Of a stretch of 64,000 bases of DNA, positions 55,293 through 64,000 are shown piece by piece (positions within the stretch are counted from its first letter, which is position 1; each line of letters begins with the position of its first letter). The DNA is taken from the NCBI RefSeq assembly GCF_004367745.1, contig NZ_CP037993.1, positions 4,154,001-4,218,000 of the forward strand, read 5' to 3'. This stretch comes from Herbaspirillum huttiense. Lineage in GTDB: Bacteria > Pseudomonadota > Gammaproteobacteria > Burkholderiales > Burkholderiaceae_D. Under the pieces are notes generated by a model. That model was not told the DNA's origin, searched no databases, and saw only the letters and a list, made by a program, of their open reading frames with translations. Both the position numbers and the translations under genes were made by a program.

Positions 55293-55907
55293 ATGAACAA
55301 ATTAGCAAAACTCGTCTTCGCTGCTGCGTCCGCAGCCATCGCACTGTCTGCCACCGCTCAGGAAACCAAGGACATCAAGGTTCGTCCCGGCAGCCTGTAC
55401 CTGCAAGATGGCCGTGACGTCGTGACCCGCAGCGGTTACGGTCTGTGCTGGCAAACCGCTTACGTGAACGGTCCGTGCGAAGAACCGCCCGCACCGGCTC
55501 CGGTTGCTCAAGCTCCTGCTGCCAAGCCTGTTGCTCCTGTCGCTGCCCCGACCTCGGAAAAGGTCACCTACGCTGCTGACGCCTTCTTCGATTTCGACAA
55601 GGCAACCCTGAAGCCGGCTGGCAAGGCCAAGCTGGACGAACTGGTTGGCAACCTGAAGGCCATCAACCTGGAAGTCATCATCGCCGTCGGCCACACCGAC
55701 TCGATCGGCTCCGTCGCCTACAACCAGAAGCTGTCGGTTCGCCGTGCTGAGTCCGTCAAGGCCTACCTGGTCTCGAAGGGCGTTGAAGCCAACCGCGTCT
55801 ACACCGAAGGCAAGGGCAAGTCGCAACCGGTCGCTGACAACAAGACCGCTGCTGGCCGCGCCAAGAACCGTCGCGTGGAAATCGAAGTTGTGGGTACCCG
55901 CAAGTAA
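55293..55907 (+). CDS. OmpA-family outer-membrane/peptidoglycan-anchoring protein
   Basis: Secreted protein of 204 residues. A signal peptide ending SATA, an N-terminal segment with two cysteines (GYGLCWQTAYVNGPCEEPP), an Ala/Pro hinge, and a C-terminal OmpA domain (FFDFDKATLKPAGKAKLDELV, VGHTDSIGSVAYNQKLSVRRAE) that binds peptidoglycan through the conserved Asp and Arg. It lacks the eight-stranded barrel of classical OmpA, as usual for the betaproteobacterial form. GAGAGGAG is a strong ribosome-binding site and codon use suggests high expression. A strong terminator follows. Confidence 0.95.
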   Translation: MNKLAKLVFAAASAAIALSATAQETKDIKVRPGSLYLQDGRDVVTRSGYGLCWQTAYVNGPCEEPPAPAPVAQAPAAKPVAPVAAPTSEKVTYAADAFFDFDKATLKPAGKAKLDELVGNLKAINLEVIIAVGHTDSIGSVAYNQKLSVRRAESVKAYLVSKGVEANRVYTEGKGKSQPVADNKTAAGRAKNRRVEIEVVGTRK

Positions 55908-55933
55908 TCGATTGCCGCTACAAGGCTGTTATG

Positions 55934-55960
55934 AAAACCCCGCTTCGGCGGGGTTTTTTT
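55934..55960 (+). terminator. Terminator after the OmpA-family gene
   Basis: CCCCGC-TTCG-GCGGGG stem with the stable TTCG loop, preceded by four A and followed by seven T residues. Confidence 0.95.
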
Positions 55961-56077
55961 ATTCCTGTTTCATTTGCTGGTCATGCAGGCTTTTGCAAGC
56001 ACTTGCCCCTTCATTGCGGCGCATCTTGACCTGGCGCAGGCTACCCGCTGCGTCGGATTGGGCTATCATTAGGCCCC

Positions 56078-56794
56078 ATGAATACGACCAATGCGACCAT
56101 GAACGCCGATCCCCAAGAGATCCAGAAATTCAGTGAACTGGCCCATCGCTGGTGGGACCCGGGTTCCGAATTCCGTCCCCTGCACGAAATCAACCCGCTG
56201 CGCCTGGAGTGGATCAACGCCCGCGCCCCGCTGGCTGGCAAGAAGGTGATCGACATCGGCTGCGGTGGCGGCATCCTGGCGGAATCGATGGCCAAGAAAG
56301 GGGCCGACGTCACCGGCATCGACCTCTCCGACAAGGCCCTGAAAGTGGCCGACCTGCACAGCATGGAATCCGGCGTGCAGGTGCGCTACGAAAAGATCGC
56401 CGCCGAAGACATGGCCGCGCGTGAAGCCGGCCAGTACGACGTCGTGACCTGCATGGAAATGCTGGAACACGTCCCCGATCCGGCCGCCATCGTGCGCGCC
56501 GCGGCCGACCTGGCCAAGCCGGGCGGCAAGCTGTTCTTCTCCACGCTCAACCGCAACATGAAGTCCTACGTCATGGCCATCATCGGTGCCGAATACGTGC
56601 TGCGGCTGCTGCCCAAGGGCACGCATGACTATGCCAAGTTCATCACCCCGGCCGAACTGGCGCACTACACGCGCGAAGCCGGTTTGCAGATCGATGGTTT
56701 CAAGGGCATGGGCTACAACCCGCTGACCAAGATCTATTCGCTCAACGACGACACCAGCGTGAACTACCTGGTTGCCTGTACCAAACTAGGCTGA
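56078..56794 (+). CDS. ubiG: Ubiquinone biosynthesis O-methyltransferase
   Basis: SAM-dependent methyltransferase of 238 residues that performs both O-methylations of ubiquinone synthesis. Motif [43 protein letters not shown] at the start and the UbiG-typical [15 protein letters not shown]. In the betaproteobacterial ompA-ubiG-gph order. Start at 56078; a second Met at residue 8 is possible. Confidence 0.96.
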   Translation: MNTTNATMNADPQEIQKFSELAHRWWDPGSEFRPLHEINPLRLEWINARAPLAGKKVIDIGCGGGILAESMAKKGADVTGIDLSDKALKVADLHSMESGVQVRYEKIAAEDMAAREAGQYDVVTCMEMLEHVPDPAAIVRAAADLAKPGGKLFFSTLNRNMKSYVMAIIGAEYVLRLLPKGTHDYAKFITPAELAHYTREAGLQIDGFKGMGYNPLTKIYSLNDDTSVNYLVACTKLG

Positions 56795-56878
56795 GCAGCC
56801 TCGCTCGCGCCTCGCCGGTTCGTTCCCCTCGCCGCAGCTGCCCGCTGCGGCGCTTTTCTTCCTGCCATCCTGAAGCCC

Positions 56879-57535
56879 ATGCCACTCCGCCCTCCCCGCG
56901 CGATCCTGTTCGACCTCGACGGCACGCTCGCCGACACTGCTCCCGACCTGGCGGCCGCCGCCAACTACCTGCGCCAGCAAAGGGGCATGGAAAATGCCCC
57001 CTATGAAAGTTTGCGCCCGGTCGCCTCGGCCGGTGCCCGCGGGCTCATCGGTGCAGCGCTGGGCATCCATCCGGGCGACGCGGAATATGAAGACTTGCGC
57101 GTACTTTTCCTGGACCGCTACCAGGCCAACATGACCACCCACAGCGGCCTCTTCGACGGCATCCCGGAACTGCTGGCGCAACTGGAAACGCGCGGCATCG
57201 CCTGGGGCATCGTCACCAACAAGGCGGCACGCTTCACCGACGTGCTGGCCCCGCAGATCGGCCTGGGCCATGCCGGCTGCATCGTCTCCGGCGACACCAC
57301 CCCGCATCCCAAGCCGCATCCCGCGCCGCTGCTGGAAGCCGCCAAGCGCCTGGGACTGCCTCCCGAGGATTGCTGGTACGTCGGCGACGACCTGCGCGAC
57401 ATCCAGGCCGGACGCGCCGCCAACATGCCGACCATTGCCGCCGCCTGGGGCTATTGCGGCCACACCGAACCAGCCGCGTGGCAGGCCGATGCGCTGCTGC
57501 ATGCACCGCTGGACATCCTGACCCTGCTGGACTGA
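56879..57535 (+). CDS. gph: Phosphoglycolate phosphatase
   Basis: HAD hydrolase of 218 residues that dephosphorylates 2-phosphoglycolate made during DNA repair and other reactions. Motif I FDLDGTLADTAPDL, motif II TNKAA, motif III Lys in HPKPHPAPL, and motif IV YVGDDLRDIQAG. Follows ubiG after 84 bases; other HAD substrates are possible. Confidence 0.9.
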   Translation: MPLRPPRAILFDLDGTLADTAPDLAAAANYLRQQRGMENAPYESLRPVASAGARGLIGAALGIHPGDAEYEDLRVLFLDRYQANMTTHSGLFDGIPELLAQLETRGIAWGIVTNKAARFTDVLAPQIGLGHAGCIVSGDTTPHPKPHPAPLLEAAKRLGLPPEDCWYVGDDLRDIQAGRAANMPTIAAAWGYCGHTEPAAWQADALLHAPLDILTLLD

Positions 57536-57730
57536 TCCGCTCCCCCGCCTTTACTGGCGCGCGCAAGGAAACTTGGGCGCGCCATTTCCCTCCTAGCAGT
57601 GCCATGTCGCCTCGCATTAGAATGGCGACAACCCGGCGCACGCCGCAGCACCACACACCATCACAACCAGAACCGGCCACCTGCGCAGGCATCGCCCCAG
57701 GACGGACCGGCACCGACAAGGGAAACCGTC

Positions 57731-60700
57731 ATGAGCAAGCCGGACCGCGCCTCTCTCACCCAGCACATCGCCTGGCAACGAATGAGACGCCCGCTGCGCT
57801 GGGCCGGCTGGACGCTGGCCGTCCTGCTGGTTCTGGCCGCGTTGAGCTGGGCCGCCTTGCCCGCGCTGGTGCGCAAGATCGCCGTCGACCAGACGCAGGC
57901 CCAGATCGGCCGCAAGCTGGAGATCGGCAAGATCGCCTTCAACCCTTTCAAGCTGGCCCTGCGCGCCTCCGACATTACGCTGTATGAAGCCGATGGCACG
58001 CAGCCCTTCTTCAGCGCCAAGGGCTTGCTGGCCGACCTCTCGGCCGCCTCGCTGCTGCGCCTGGCACCAGTACTGGACGAGATCAGGGTGAGTACGCCGC
58101 AATTGCACGTGGTGCGGGTAGATGCCGAGGGCAGCGGCCATTACAACTTCTCCGACATCCTGGATCGCCTGGCCGCGCAGCCCAAGAGCGAAGGCCAGGC
58201 GCGCTTCTCGCTGGCCAACGTGCAACTGCAGGATGGACAGATCCGCTTCGAGGACAAGGTCAGCGGCAAGAACATCGACATCGCCGCGCTGCAGGTTGGC
58301 CTGCCCTTCATCTCCAACCTGCCCGGCAACATCGACAGCTTCGTGCAGCCGCAACTGTCGGCCACCATCAACGGTACACCGCTGCACCTGAAGGGCCGCA
58401 GCAAACCCTTCGCCTCGACGCAGGAATCGGCCTTCGCCATCGATATCGACCAGCTCGACCTGGTGGGCTACCTGCCCTTCGTCCCTGCCGAATTACCGGT
58501 CATCATCCAGAGTGCCAAGCTGAGCACCAAGCTGGATCTGGGTTTTACCCGCAAGGACGACAAGCCGACCGTCACCCTGGCAGGCGATGTGCGCCTGGAT
58601 GACGTCGCTCTGCAGGACAAGGCCCGCGCACCGCTGCTCAAAGCCAAGTCGGTAGCGCTGCAGGTGAAGCAATTTGACGTGTTGGCCGCCAGCGGCGAAT
58701 TGAACCAGCTCACGCTGGAGCAGCCGCAAGTCTGGGCCGGCATGAATGCACGCGGCGAGATCAACTGGCAGCGCGCGCTGACCGGTGGCAGTACTGCGGG
58801 AGGCAAGACCAACGCCCGTACCGCAAAGAAAGAAGCACCTGCTCCTGCGGCCAGCACACCCCAGCCGACAGCCCCCATCGTGCTGCAACAACTGACCGTG
58901 CGCGGCGGCGAAGTGAACTGGCGCGACGAAGCCAATGCGGCGCCTGCCCAATCGATCAAGCTGAGCAAGATCGACATCAACGCCACCCAGCTCTCTACCG
59001 CCGCTGATGCCAAGCCCGCGCACCTGACCCTGTCGGCGGTGGAAAACGGCCATGGCAAGCTGGCCTTCGACGGCCAGCTGCAGCCGCTCAAACCCGGGGT
59101 GGCAGGCAAGATCACGCTGGAGAACATCGACCTCGCCGGCTACCAGAATTACCTGTCACGCGCCCCCATCAGCGGCGTAGCCGGCAAACTCTCGGGGCAG
59201 ACCACACTGCAGCTGCGTGACGGCCATCTCAAGCTCGACGACAGCAAGGTACAACTGGCCGACCTGCGCTTGACGCCCCCGGGCAAGGGCGCACAGCCAC
59301 TGGCGCTGGAATCGCTCTCGCTGCAGGCACCCACGCTCACCGATACGCTGGACCAGGCCATTCCCTTCAAGCTGCAGGCGCGCTTCGACAAGAACGGCAG
59401 CGCCGATCTGGCCGGACAGGCTGCAGCGCACTTCAGGAGTGTGGCGCTGGATCTGGAGGTGAAGGATTTGCCCATCACGCCCTTCCAGCACTATTTCACC
59501 GATGTACTCAATGTCACCATCAGCAGCGGCCTGGCCAGCGCCAAGGGCAAGCTGGAGCTGACGCCCCCGCTGGACGATCGCAAGCTGGCCCTGGATTACA
59601 AGGGCAGCGCCGCCATCACCAACCTGCGCATGCAGGACAAGCAGACCTCCACCGACTTCCTGCGCTGGCGTACGCTGGAACTGGCCGGCATCCAGGCCAA
59701 GCTGGGCGGACGTCCGCAAGTGGCGCTGGAGAAAGTGACGCTGTCCAACTTCTACGCCCGCGCCATCCTCTCCGACAAGGGCCGCCTGAACTTGCAGGAC
59801 ATCGTGGTGGCTGATGCGCAGGAACAGGGCTCGATCACGGACGACAGCAAGAAAACCGACAAGCCTGCCAACACGGGAAGCTCGCGCAAGACCGTGTCCG
59901 CCACCCCGGTCACGCCCGCGACCGCGCCCGCCGATGCGCCCATCGTGCGAGTCGGCCAGGTGGTGCTGGCAGGCGGCAACATCAACTACACCGACAACTT
60001 CGTCAAACCCAACTACACCGCCAACATGACGGGACTGTCCGGCAGCATCGGCCAGATCTCTTCGGAGAAACCGCAACCGGCCCCGGTCAACATCAGCGGC
60101 AAGATCGACAACGATGCTCCTCTGCAGATCTCGGGCTCGCTCAATCCGCTCTTCAAGCCCATGTACCTGGATCTCAAGGCCAGCGCCAACGGTGTTCAGC
60201 TGCCGCGCCTGACGCCCTACTCGGCCAAGTACGCCGGCTATCCGATCACCAAGGGCAAGCTCTCGATGGATGTGCAATACAAGATCGAGAACGACAAGCT
60301 GGTGGCCCAGAACGATCTGCGCATTGAACAGCTGAGCTTCGGCGAACGCGTGGACAGCCCGGATGCCACCAACCTGCCGGTGATGCTGGCGGTGTCGCTG
60401 CTGAAGGACCGCGATGGCAACATCAACCTGAACCTGCCGATCTCCGGCTCGCTGTCGGATCCGGAGTTTTCGGTCGGCGGCATCATCGTGCGGGTATTCG
60501 TGAACCTGATCGTCAAGGCCGTCACCTCGCCCTTCGCGCTGATCGGGTCGATGTTCCGGGCGGACGAGCATATTGGCGAGCTGCGCTACATCGAGTTCTC
60601 GCCGGGCTCCTCGGAAGTCACCGACGAGGTGCGCAAGAAACTGGATGCGCTGGGTTACGCGCTGCATGAGCGTCCGGGCATCAAGCTCGACATCACCGGC

Positions 60701-61135
60701 CGCGTCGATCCCCAGGTCGATGACCAGGGCCTGCGCCGCGAAGCGCTGGAACGTGCCATGCGCAGCCTCAAGCGTGCCGACCTGATCGCCAAGGAAGGCC
60801 AGCCGGCCGGGCCGGTGCGCGTAAGCGCGGCCGAGCGCGCCAAGTACCTGGAGCGCGTCTACAAGGATGCCAAGTTCGACAAGCCGCGCAACATGATCGG
60901 CCTGAGCAAGAGCCTGCCCGAAGCCGAGATGGAAAAGCTGATCCTCGAGCACACCGAGGTGACCAAGGATGACTTGCGCAACCTGGCCCAGCGCCGGGCC
61001 GACCAGGTGCGAAATTATTTGCAGGAACAGAGCGTGATCGATCCGGCGCGCATCTTCCTGATCGCGCCCAAGCTGGATGGTGCGGGCATTCCTGAAAAGG
61101 AACCGAAGGCACGGGTCGAGCTGACCATCCAGTGA
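57731..61135 (+). CDS. Giant AsmA-like/DUF748 envelope protein
   Basis: Inner-membrane-anchored periplasmic protein of 1134 residues. One helix (WTLAVLLVLAALSWAALPALV) is followed by IGRKLEIGKIAFNPFKLALR, a hallmark of AsmA/TamB-like DUF748 proteins, and long beta-rich repeats that in relatives bridge the envelope and may carry phospholipids. The C-terminal 180 or so residues contain an OmpA-like stretch (IEFSPGSSEVTDEVRKKLD, LDITGRVD). Start at 57731 (MSKPDRAS); a longer frame upstream is not conserved. Stands alone before ssrA. Confidence 0.88.
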   Translation: MSKPDRASLTQHIAWQRMRRPLRWAGWTLAVLLVLAALSWAALPALVRKIAVDQTQAQIGRKLEIGKIAFNPFKLALRASDITLYEADGTQPFFSAKGLLADLSAASLLRLAPVLDEIRVSTPQLHVVRVDAEGSGHYNFSDILDRLAAQPKSEGQARFSLANVQLQDGQIRFEDKVSGKNIDIAALQVGLPFISNLPGNIDSFVQPQLSATINGTPLHLKGRSKPFASTQESAFAIDIDQLDLVGYLPFVPAELPVIIQSAKLSTKLDLGFTRKDDKPTVTLAGDVRLDDVALQDKARAPLLKAKSVALQVKQFDVLAASGELNQLTLEQPQVWAGMNARGEINWQRALTGGSTAGGKTNARTAKKEAPAPAASTPQPTAPIVLQQLTVRGGEVNWRDEANAAPAQSIKLSKIDINATQLSTAADAKPAHLTLSAVENGHGKLAFDGQLQPLKPGVAGKITLENIDLAGYQNYLSRAPISGVAGKLSGQTTLQLRDGHLKLDDSKVQLADLRLTPPGKGAQPLALESLSLQAPTLTDTLDQAIPFKLQARFDKNGSADLAGQAAAHFRSVALDLEVKDLPITPFQHYFTDVLNVTISSGLASAKGKLELTPPLDDRKLALDYKGSAAITNLRMQDKQTSTDFLRWRTLELAGIQAKLGGRPQVALEKVTLSNFYARAILSDKGRLNLQDIVVADAQEQGSITDDSKKTDKPANTGSSRKTVSATPVTPATAPADAPIVRVGQVVLAGGNINYTDNFVKPNYTANMTGLSGSIGQISSEKPQPAPVNISGKIDNDAPLQISGSLNPLFKPMYLDLKASANGVQLPRLTPYSAKYAGYPITKGKLSMDVQYKIENDKLVAQNDLRIEQLSFGERVDSPDATNLPVMLAVSLLKDRDGNINLNLPISGSLSDPEFSVGGIIVRVFVNLIVKAVTSPFALIGSMFRADEHIGELRYIEFSPGSSEVTDEVRKKLDALGYALHERPGIKLDITGRVDPQVDDQGLRREALERAMRSLKRADLIAKEGQPAGPVRVSAAERAKYLERVYKDAKFDKPRNMIGLSKSLPEAEMEKLILEHTEVTKDDLRNLAQRRADQVRNYLQEQSVIDPARIFLIAPKLDGAGIPEKEPKARVELTIQ

Positions 61136-61205
61136 GCAGGCGATGCGCCAGCGGGCGGCGCGGCTCTTGAAAAGCCATGCGCTGCCCATACAGTAGGGAG
61201 TAGGT

Positions 61206-61211
61206 TATAAT
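61206..61211 (+). promoter_or_regulatory. Candidate -10 box of ssrA
   Basis: A perfect TATAAT about 110 bases before the mature tmRNA. The -35 position (61183-61188) is poor, so it may be an extended or activated promoter. A precursor leader of about 100 bases would be removed by RNases. Confidence 0.45.
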
Positions 61212-61317
61212 TCACCTCCCGCCGAACAAGCGGGCGCCTCTTGAAGAGACTCGGAGAGAGGCAAGCGTAATACGCAAGTTCACGCGCCCAGCGGGATTTG
61301 CGAAGCTTCAACACCAC

Positions 61318-61698
61318 GGGGCCGACTTGGTTTCGACAGGGGTTGCAAAGCGGAACAGGGCATGCCGAGGACTGGTTACCTCGTTAATCCATCCGGAACT
61401 GCTTAAATGCAAACGACGAATCTTACGCTCTCGCAGCGTAAATCGCACCTAGAAACCTAAGAAACTTCTAGCTCTACAGCACTTCTTCCCTGGGGTGTGC
61501 TGGCAACAGCGGTAGAGTCATTTACAGGGAATCGTGGCGTATGGGGTTACTTCATACGTCATTAAATCCAAGGTAACTCGTCCTGTCGAAGCGTGTGCGT
61601 CCGCGTCGCCAAGATCAAAACCAATTGACTGCACTACGCATGTAGAACTGTCTGTAGAGTGCTTCTGGACGCGGGTTCAATTCCCGCCGGCTCCACCA
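61318..61698 (+). ncRNA. ssrA: Transfer-messenger RNA (tmRNA)
   Basis: tmRNA of 381 bases. The 5' end GGGGCCGACTTGGTTTCGAC and 3' end CGGCTCCACCA pair in an alanine-type acceptor stem with the G3-U wobble. The T arm is GCGGGTTCAATTCCCGC. The tag frame begins at GCA 61409 and codes ANDESYALAA before TAA (61439-61441). With SmpB it rescues stalled ribosomes and marks the product for proteolysis. CCA is encoded. Confidence 0.97.
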
Positions 61699-62213
61699 AC
61701 ATCACAACCATCAGCAATCGGCACCACGCCGGTTCCTGGTGGTTTTGTCTTTCTGTCCTCAGCGATTGCATTGACTTGCCGTCTTGACGATGCCGAATCC
61801 CGGACGGGTACACCCCTCCTGATCTTGCTGAATGAACAATCTCTTGAACTGTAGCGGCCCAATTTGGATCGGGTATGTCAAAAATTGTTAGAGAATCAGG
61901 CACAAAATTCAGCACAGTTTTACCCTGCAGGACGACAGAGCGCGTACCCAAACGACAACGTCCACTCAGTGCATAAGCCCTTGGGCCATGGCTCTCCGCG
62001 ATTCTTCGTGAAAATTTCGTGTTATTTCAATGAGGTTTTGTCGTACCATTACCCGGTCTTACAAATTGTAACGTTTCAAGACACCGGATAAACGCTGTAA
62101 ATCAACAAGAAAACAGCGTGTTGACCGCGGGCCGCACCGATGAATGGGGTCCGAACTGGTAGGGGGATCCGGTAAATAACACCGCCAAGCAGAAGCCTAG
62201 TGCTTTTCAAGAT
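61699..62213. other. Gap between ssrA and the aryl-polyene-type genes
   Basis: About 515 bases with lower GC than the surroundings (61850-62220) and no gene I can support. A minus-strand frame here begins at a TTG and runs through the tmRNA 3' end, so it is an artefact, though its first 45 codons look protein-like. tmRNA 3' ends are common integration sites, so decayed island DNA is possible; no second copy of the tmRNA end was found in the window. Confidence 0.55.
61723..61746 (+). terminator. Possible terminator after ssrA
   Basis: ACCAC (61723-61727) and GTGGT (61739-61743) can pair, followed by a short T-run. A weak stem, but at the right place. Confidence 0.4.
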
Positions 62214-63023
62214 ATGTATTCAGGGGATGTCAGTTTTTCAATCGCGTCGCACGCGCAGTGGGTTCCGGGTATCGAATCCCATGCCGATTGGCAACGCTGG
62301 ATCAGCGATGATCGCCAGGCCGCTGGTTCGGGGGAACCAGCAGTCAAGTCCATGCCGCCCATGCTGCGTCGACGGACCAGCCCAGTGGGCAAGCTGGCGC
62401 TCGAGGCGGCCTATGGCGCACTGAGTGCGGCCTCGCCTGCCATTGCATCCAGCCCCGCCGACGACGCCAGCAAGGACGCGCAAGACATCCCGGTCGTGTT
62501 TGCCTCGCGCCACGGCGAATGCGCCCGTTCGGTGGAATTGCAAATGGCCCTGGCCGCTGCTGCGCCCATGTCGCCCACCGCCTTCAGTCTCTCGGTACAC
62601 AACGCCAACGCCGGCCTGTTCTCCATCGCCCGTGGCAGCCAGGCCAATACGGTGGCCATTGCAGCCGGCCAGAGTACGGTCGAACATGCCGTCATCGAAG
62701 CCTGCGGCCTGCTGGCCGATGGCGCGCGGCAGGTCCTGCTGGTGGTCGCCGATGCACCGCTCCCGACGCTCTTTTCCGATTTCGCCGATGAACACGAAGA
62801 GCCCTGCGGCTGGTCCTGGCTGATGCAGGCCGCCGACGAACACGGCGCGCTTCCGACCGTGTCTCTGCAATGGCAACAGATTCAGCCGAGCCACGGCACC
62901 CTCCCCTCTGAGAATGCCACCGCTGGCGCGGCCGCGGTGCTGCGCTTCTTCCTCGACGCGTCCACGTCCACCCTGCACCGCCAGGCCGATGGCCGCCGCT
63001 GGCACTGGATGCGGCATGCTTGA
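62214..63023 (+). CDS. Beta-ketoacyl synthase chain-length-factor-like protein (aryl polyene type)
   Basis: Protein of 269 residues with a truncated thiolase/ketosynthase-like N-terminal fold (VSFSIASHAQWVPGIESHADW, LRRRTSPVGKLALEAAYGAL, VVFASRHGECARSVELQMALA). It lacks a catalytic Cys-His-His set, as in the chain-length-factor-like first gene of aryl polyene and flexirubin clusters. The following acyltransferase and ACP genes overlap or lie four bases on, so it starts an operon. ATG at 62214 has only a weak ribosome-binding site. Confidence 0.82.
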   Translation: MYSGDVSFSIASHAQWVPGIESHADWQRWISDDRQAAGSGEPAVKSMPPMLRRRTSPVGKLALEAAYGALSAASPAIASSPADDASKDAQDIPVVFASRHGECARSVELQMALAAAAPMSPTAFSLSVHNANAGLFSIARGSQANTVAIAAGQSTVEHAVIEACGLLADGARQVLLVVADAPLPTLFSDFADEHEEPCGWSWLMQAADEHGALPTVSLQWQQIQPSHGTLPSENATAGAAAVLRFFLDASTSTLHRQADGRRWHWMRHA

Positions 63024-63804
63024 ACGGGCCCTGGCATTGATCGACCGTGGCTGGCGCATCGTGGCCACGGGGATGTGCTTTGCGCTCTTCGGCCTGGGCG
63101 GGCTGATGTTGCGGCTGGTGGTTTTCCCCATTCTGCAGTGCCTGGTCCGCGATCCGCAGCAGCGCGTCAAGCGGGCACGCCACATCATCCGCCTGGCATT
63201 TCGCGCCTTCGTCGAGGTCATGCACATGAGCGGCGTGATCCGCTATGAAATTACCGGACTCGAACGTCTGGATCGCAATGGTCTCCTGATCCTGGCCAAC
63301 CACCCCACGCTCATCGATACCGTGCTGCTGATGGCCTTCGTGCGCCATGCCGACTGCATCGTCAAGGGTGCACTGTGGCGCAATCCCTTTACGCGCGGCC
63401 CGGTCCGTGCGGCGGGTTACATCAGCAATGCCCAGGGACCTGACCTGATCGAGGACTGCATCCGCTCCCTGCGCAGCGGCGGCAACCTGATCATTTTCCC
63501 GGAGGGCACCCGCACGCCCAGCGATGGCCGGATCAGCCTCAAGCGCGGCGCAGCCAATGTGGCCGTACGCGGCGGATGGGCCATCACCCCGGTGCGCATC
63601 CGCTGCACGCCCGGCACCCTCGCCAAGGGCGAGAAATGGTGGAAGGTACCTGCTACGCGCGCACATTTCCGGCTGCATATCGGCGAAGACCTCCATCTCG
63701 ACCACATCATCGCCAGCGAGCAAGCAGCCGGCGCCGACCAACCTACCCTGGCGGCGCGCCAGTTGACGACTTACCTGCAACAGTACTTCACGAAAGAGAA
63801 CTAG
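63016..63804 (+). CDS. 1-Acyl-sn-glycerol-3-phosphate acyltransferase-like protein
   Basis: Membrane-associated acyltransferase of 262 residues. An N-terminal hydrophobic stretch (GMCFALFGLGGLMLRLVVFPIL) is followed by the HX4D motif (NHPTLIDT) and the FPEGTRTPSDG phosphate-binding motif of PlsC-like enzymes. In aryl polyene clusters this enzyme is thought to place the chain on a lipid anchor. It overlaps the preceding gene by eight bases and ends three bases before the ACP start. Confidence 0.9.
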   Translation: MLERALALIDRGWRIVATGMCFALFGLGGLMLRLVVFPILQCLVRDPQQRVKRARHIIRLAFRAFVEVMHMSGVIRYEITGLERLDRNGLLILANHPTLIDTVLLMAFVRHADCIVKGALWRNPFTRGPVRAAGYISNAQGPDLIEDCIRSLRSGGNLIIFPEGTRTPSDGRISLKRGAANVAVRGGWAITPVRIRCTPGTLAKGEKWWKVPATRAHFRLHIGEDLHLDHIIASEQAAGADQPTLAARQLTTYLQQYFTKEN

Positions 63805-63807
63805 GCG

Positions 63808-64000
63808 ATGCACGATCTGGAACAAGACATCAAGCAACTCATCATCGAGGCCCTCGACCTGGAGGACCTCACTCCCGGCGATATCGACAGCGCCGCGCCC
63901 TTGTTCGGCGATGGCCTGGGACTGGATTCGATCGACGCGCTGGAACTGGGCATGAGCCTGCAGAAACGCTACGGCATCAAGCTCTCGGCCAACTCCGAAG
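63808..64000 (+). CDS. Acyl carrier protein, 5' part, cut by window edge
   Basis: The first 64 codons of an acyl carrier protein. The phosphopantetheine-attachment serine is in GLGLDSIDALEL, followed by the helix SLQKRYGIKLSANSE. It should carry the growing aryl polyene chain. Translationally close to the acyltransferase gene (three bases). Confidence 0.9.
   Translation, partial: MHDLEQDIKQLIIEALDLEDLTPGDIDSAAPLFGDGLGLDSIDALELGMSLQKRYGIKLSANSE

Noticed and set aside
61634-61951. A minus-strand protein overlapping the tmRNA 3' end
   Set aside because: Its C-terminal half (VEPAGIEPAS) is the familiar false translation of tRNA-like 3' ends and the start would be TTG without a ribosome-binding site.
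61650-64000. Second copy of the tmRNA 3' end marking an integrated island
   Set aside because: None is visible inside the window; the question needs sequence beyond 64000.

Overview
The window is a high-GC stretch of a betaproteobacterial chromosome, most likely Oxalobacteraceae and close to Herbaspirillum. This rests on the order gyrA-serC-pheA-tyrA-aroA-cmk-rpsA-ihfB-lapA-lapB, the ompA-ubiG-gph block divergent from gyrA, protein signatures throughout, and a tmRNA with the tag ANDESYALAA. No transposase, CRISPR array or prophage gene was seen.

Layout. 1-5600: a chaperone-usher fimbrial locus (usher cut by the left edge, chaperone, pilin) with a divergently read two-domain tip protein. 5860-11733: metY, a DUF4105 membrane protein with a decayed oxidoreductase end behind it, two very small ORFs, a sirtuin, and a DUF3311/sodium-solute symporter pair. 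11912-15718: a very large hybrid histidine kinase. 15875-29907: the centrepiece, a sulfoquinovose (SQ) catabolic locus. 29948-34165: an SsuABC/TauABC-like ABC importer and a CaiB/BaiF CoA-transferase. 34518-44514: dnaX-ybaB-YciI-recR, a GAF-GGDEF cyclase, a ComEA-like protein, and envelope genes (rfaE1, ugd, lapB, lapA) up to ihfB. 44528-54548: rpsA, cmk, aromatic amino acid genes, serC, gyrA. 55293-61135: OmpA-family protein, ubiG, gph, and a giant AsmA/DUF748 protein. 61318-61698: ssrA. 62214-64000: the start of an aryl-polyene-type lipid/polyketide cluster (ketosynthase-like factor, acyltransferase, ACP), cut by the right edge.

The SQ locus. Ten minus-strand genes can be assigned to every step of the sulfoglycolytic Entner-Doudoroff (sulfo-ED) route: porin; SSS-family importer; GH31 sulfoquinovosidase carrying the SQ-recognition residues Lys/Glu/Arg/Trp/Tyr; SQ mutarotase; SDR-type SQ dehydrogenase; SMP-30 lactonase; IlvD/EDD sulfogluconate dehydratase with three Fe-S cysteines; HpcH/HpaI aldolase; sulfolactaldehyde dehydrogenase; and a TauE/SafE exporter for sulfolactate. 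SQ from plant sulfolipid would become pyruvate, kept for growth, plus exported sulfolactate. A divergent LacI-family regulator sits next to a strong promoter (TTGACA-18-TATTAT) that carries a perfect 18-bp palindrome at the start site and a 12-bp half-copy inside the spacer. A 15/18 copy of the palindrome lies before the porin gene, tying that gene to the regulon. The pathway class is known, for example from Pseudomonas putida SQ1; the gene order, importer type, LacI control and operators are what this window adds.

Starts were chosen by ribosome-binding sites and family alignment. Several are GTG or TTG, and one (the SQ importer) appears to be ATC or ATT.
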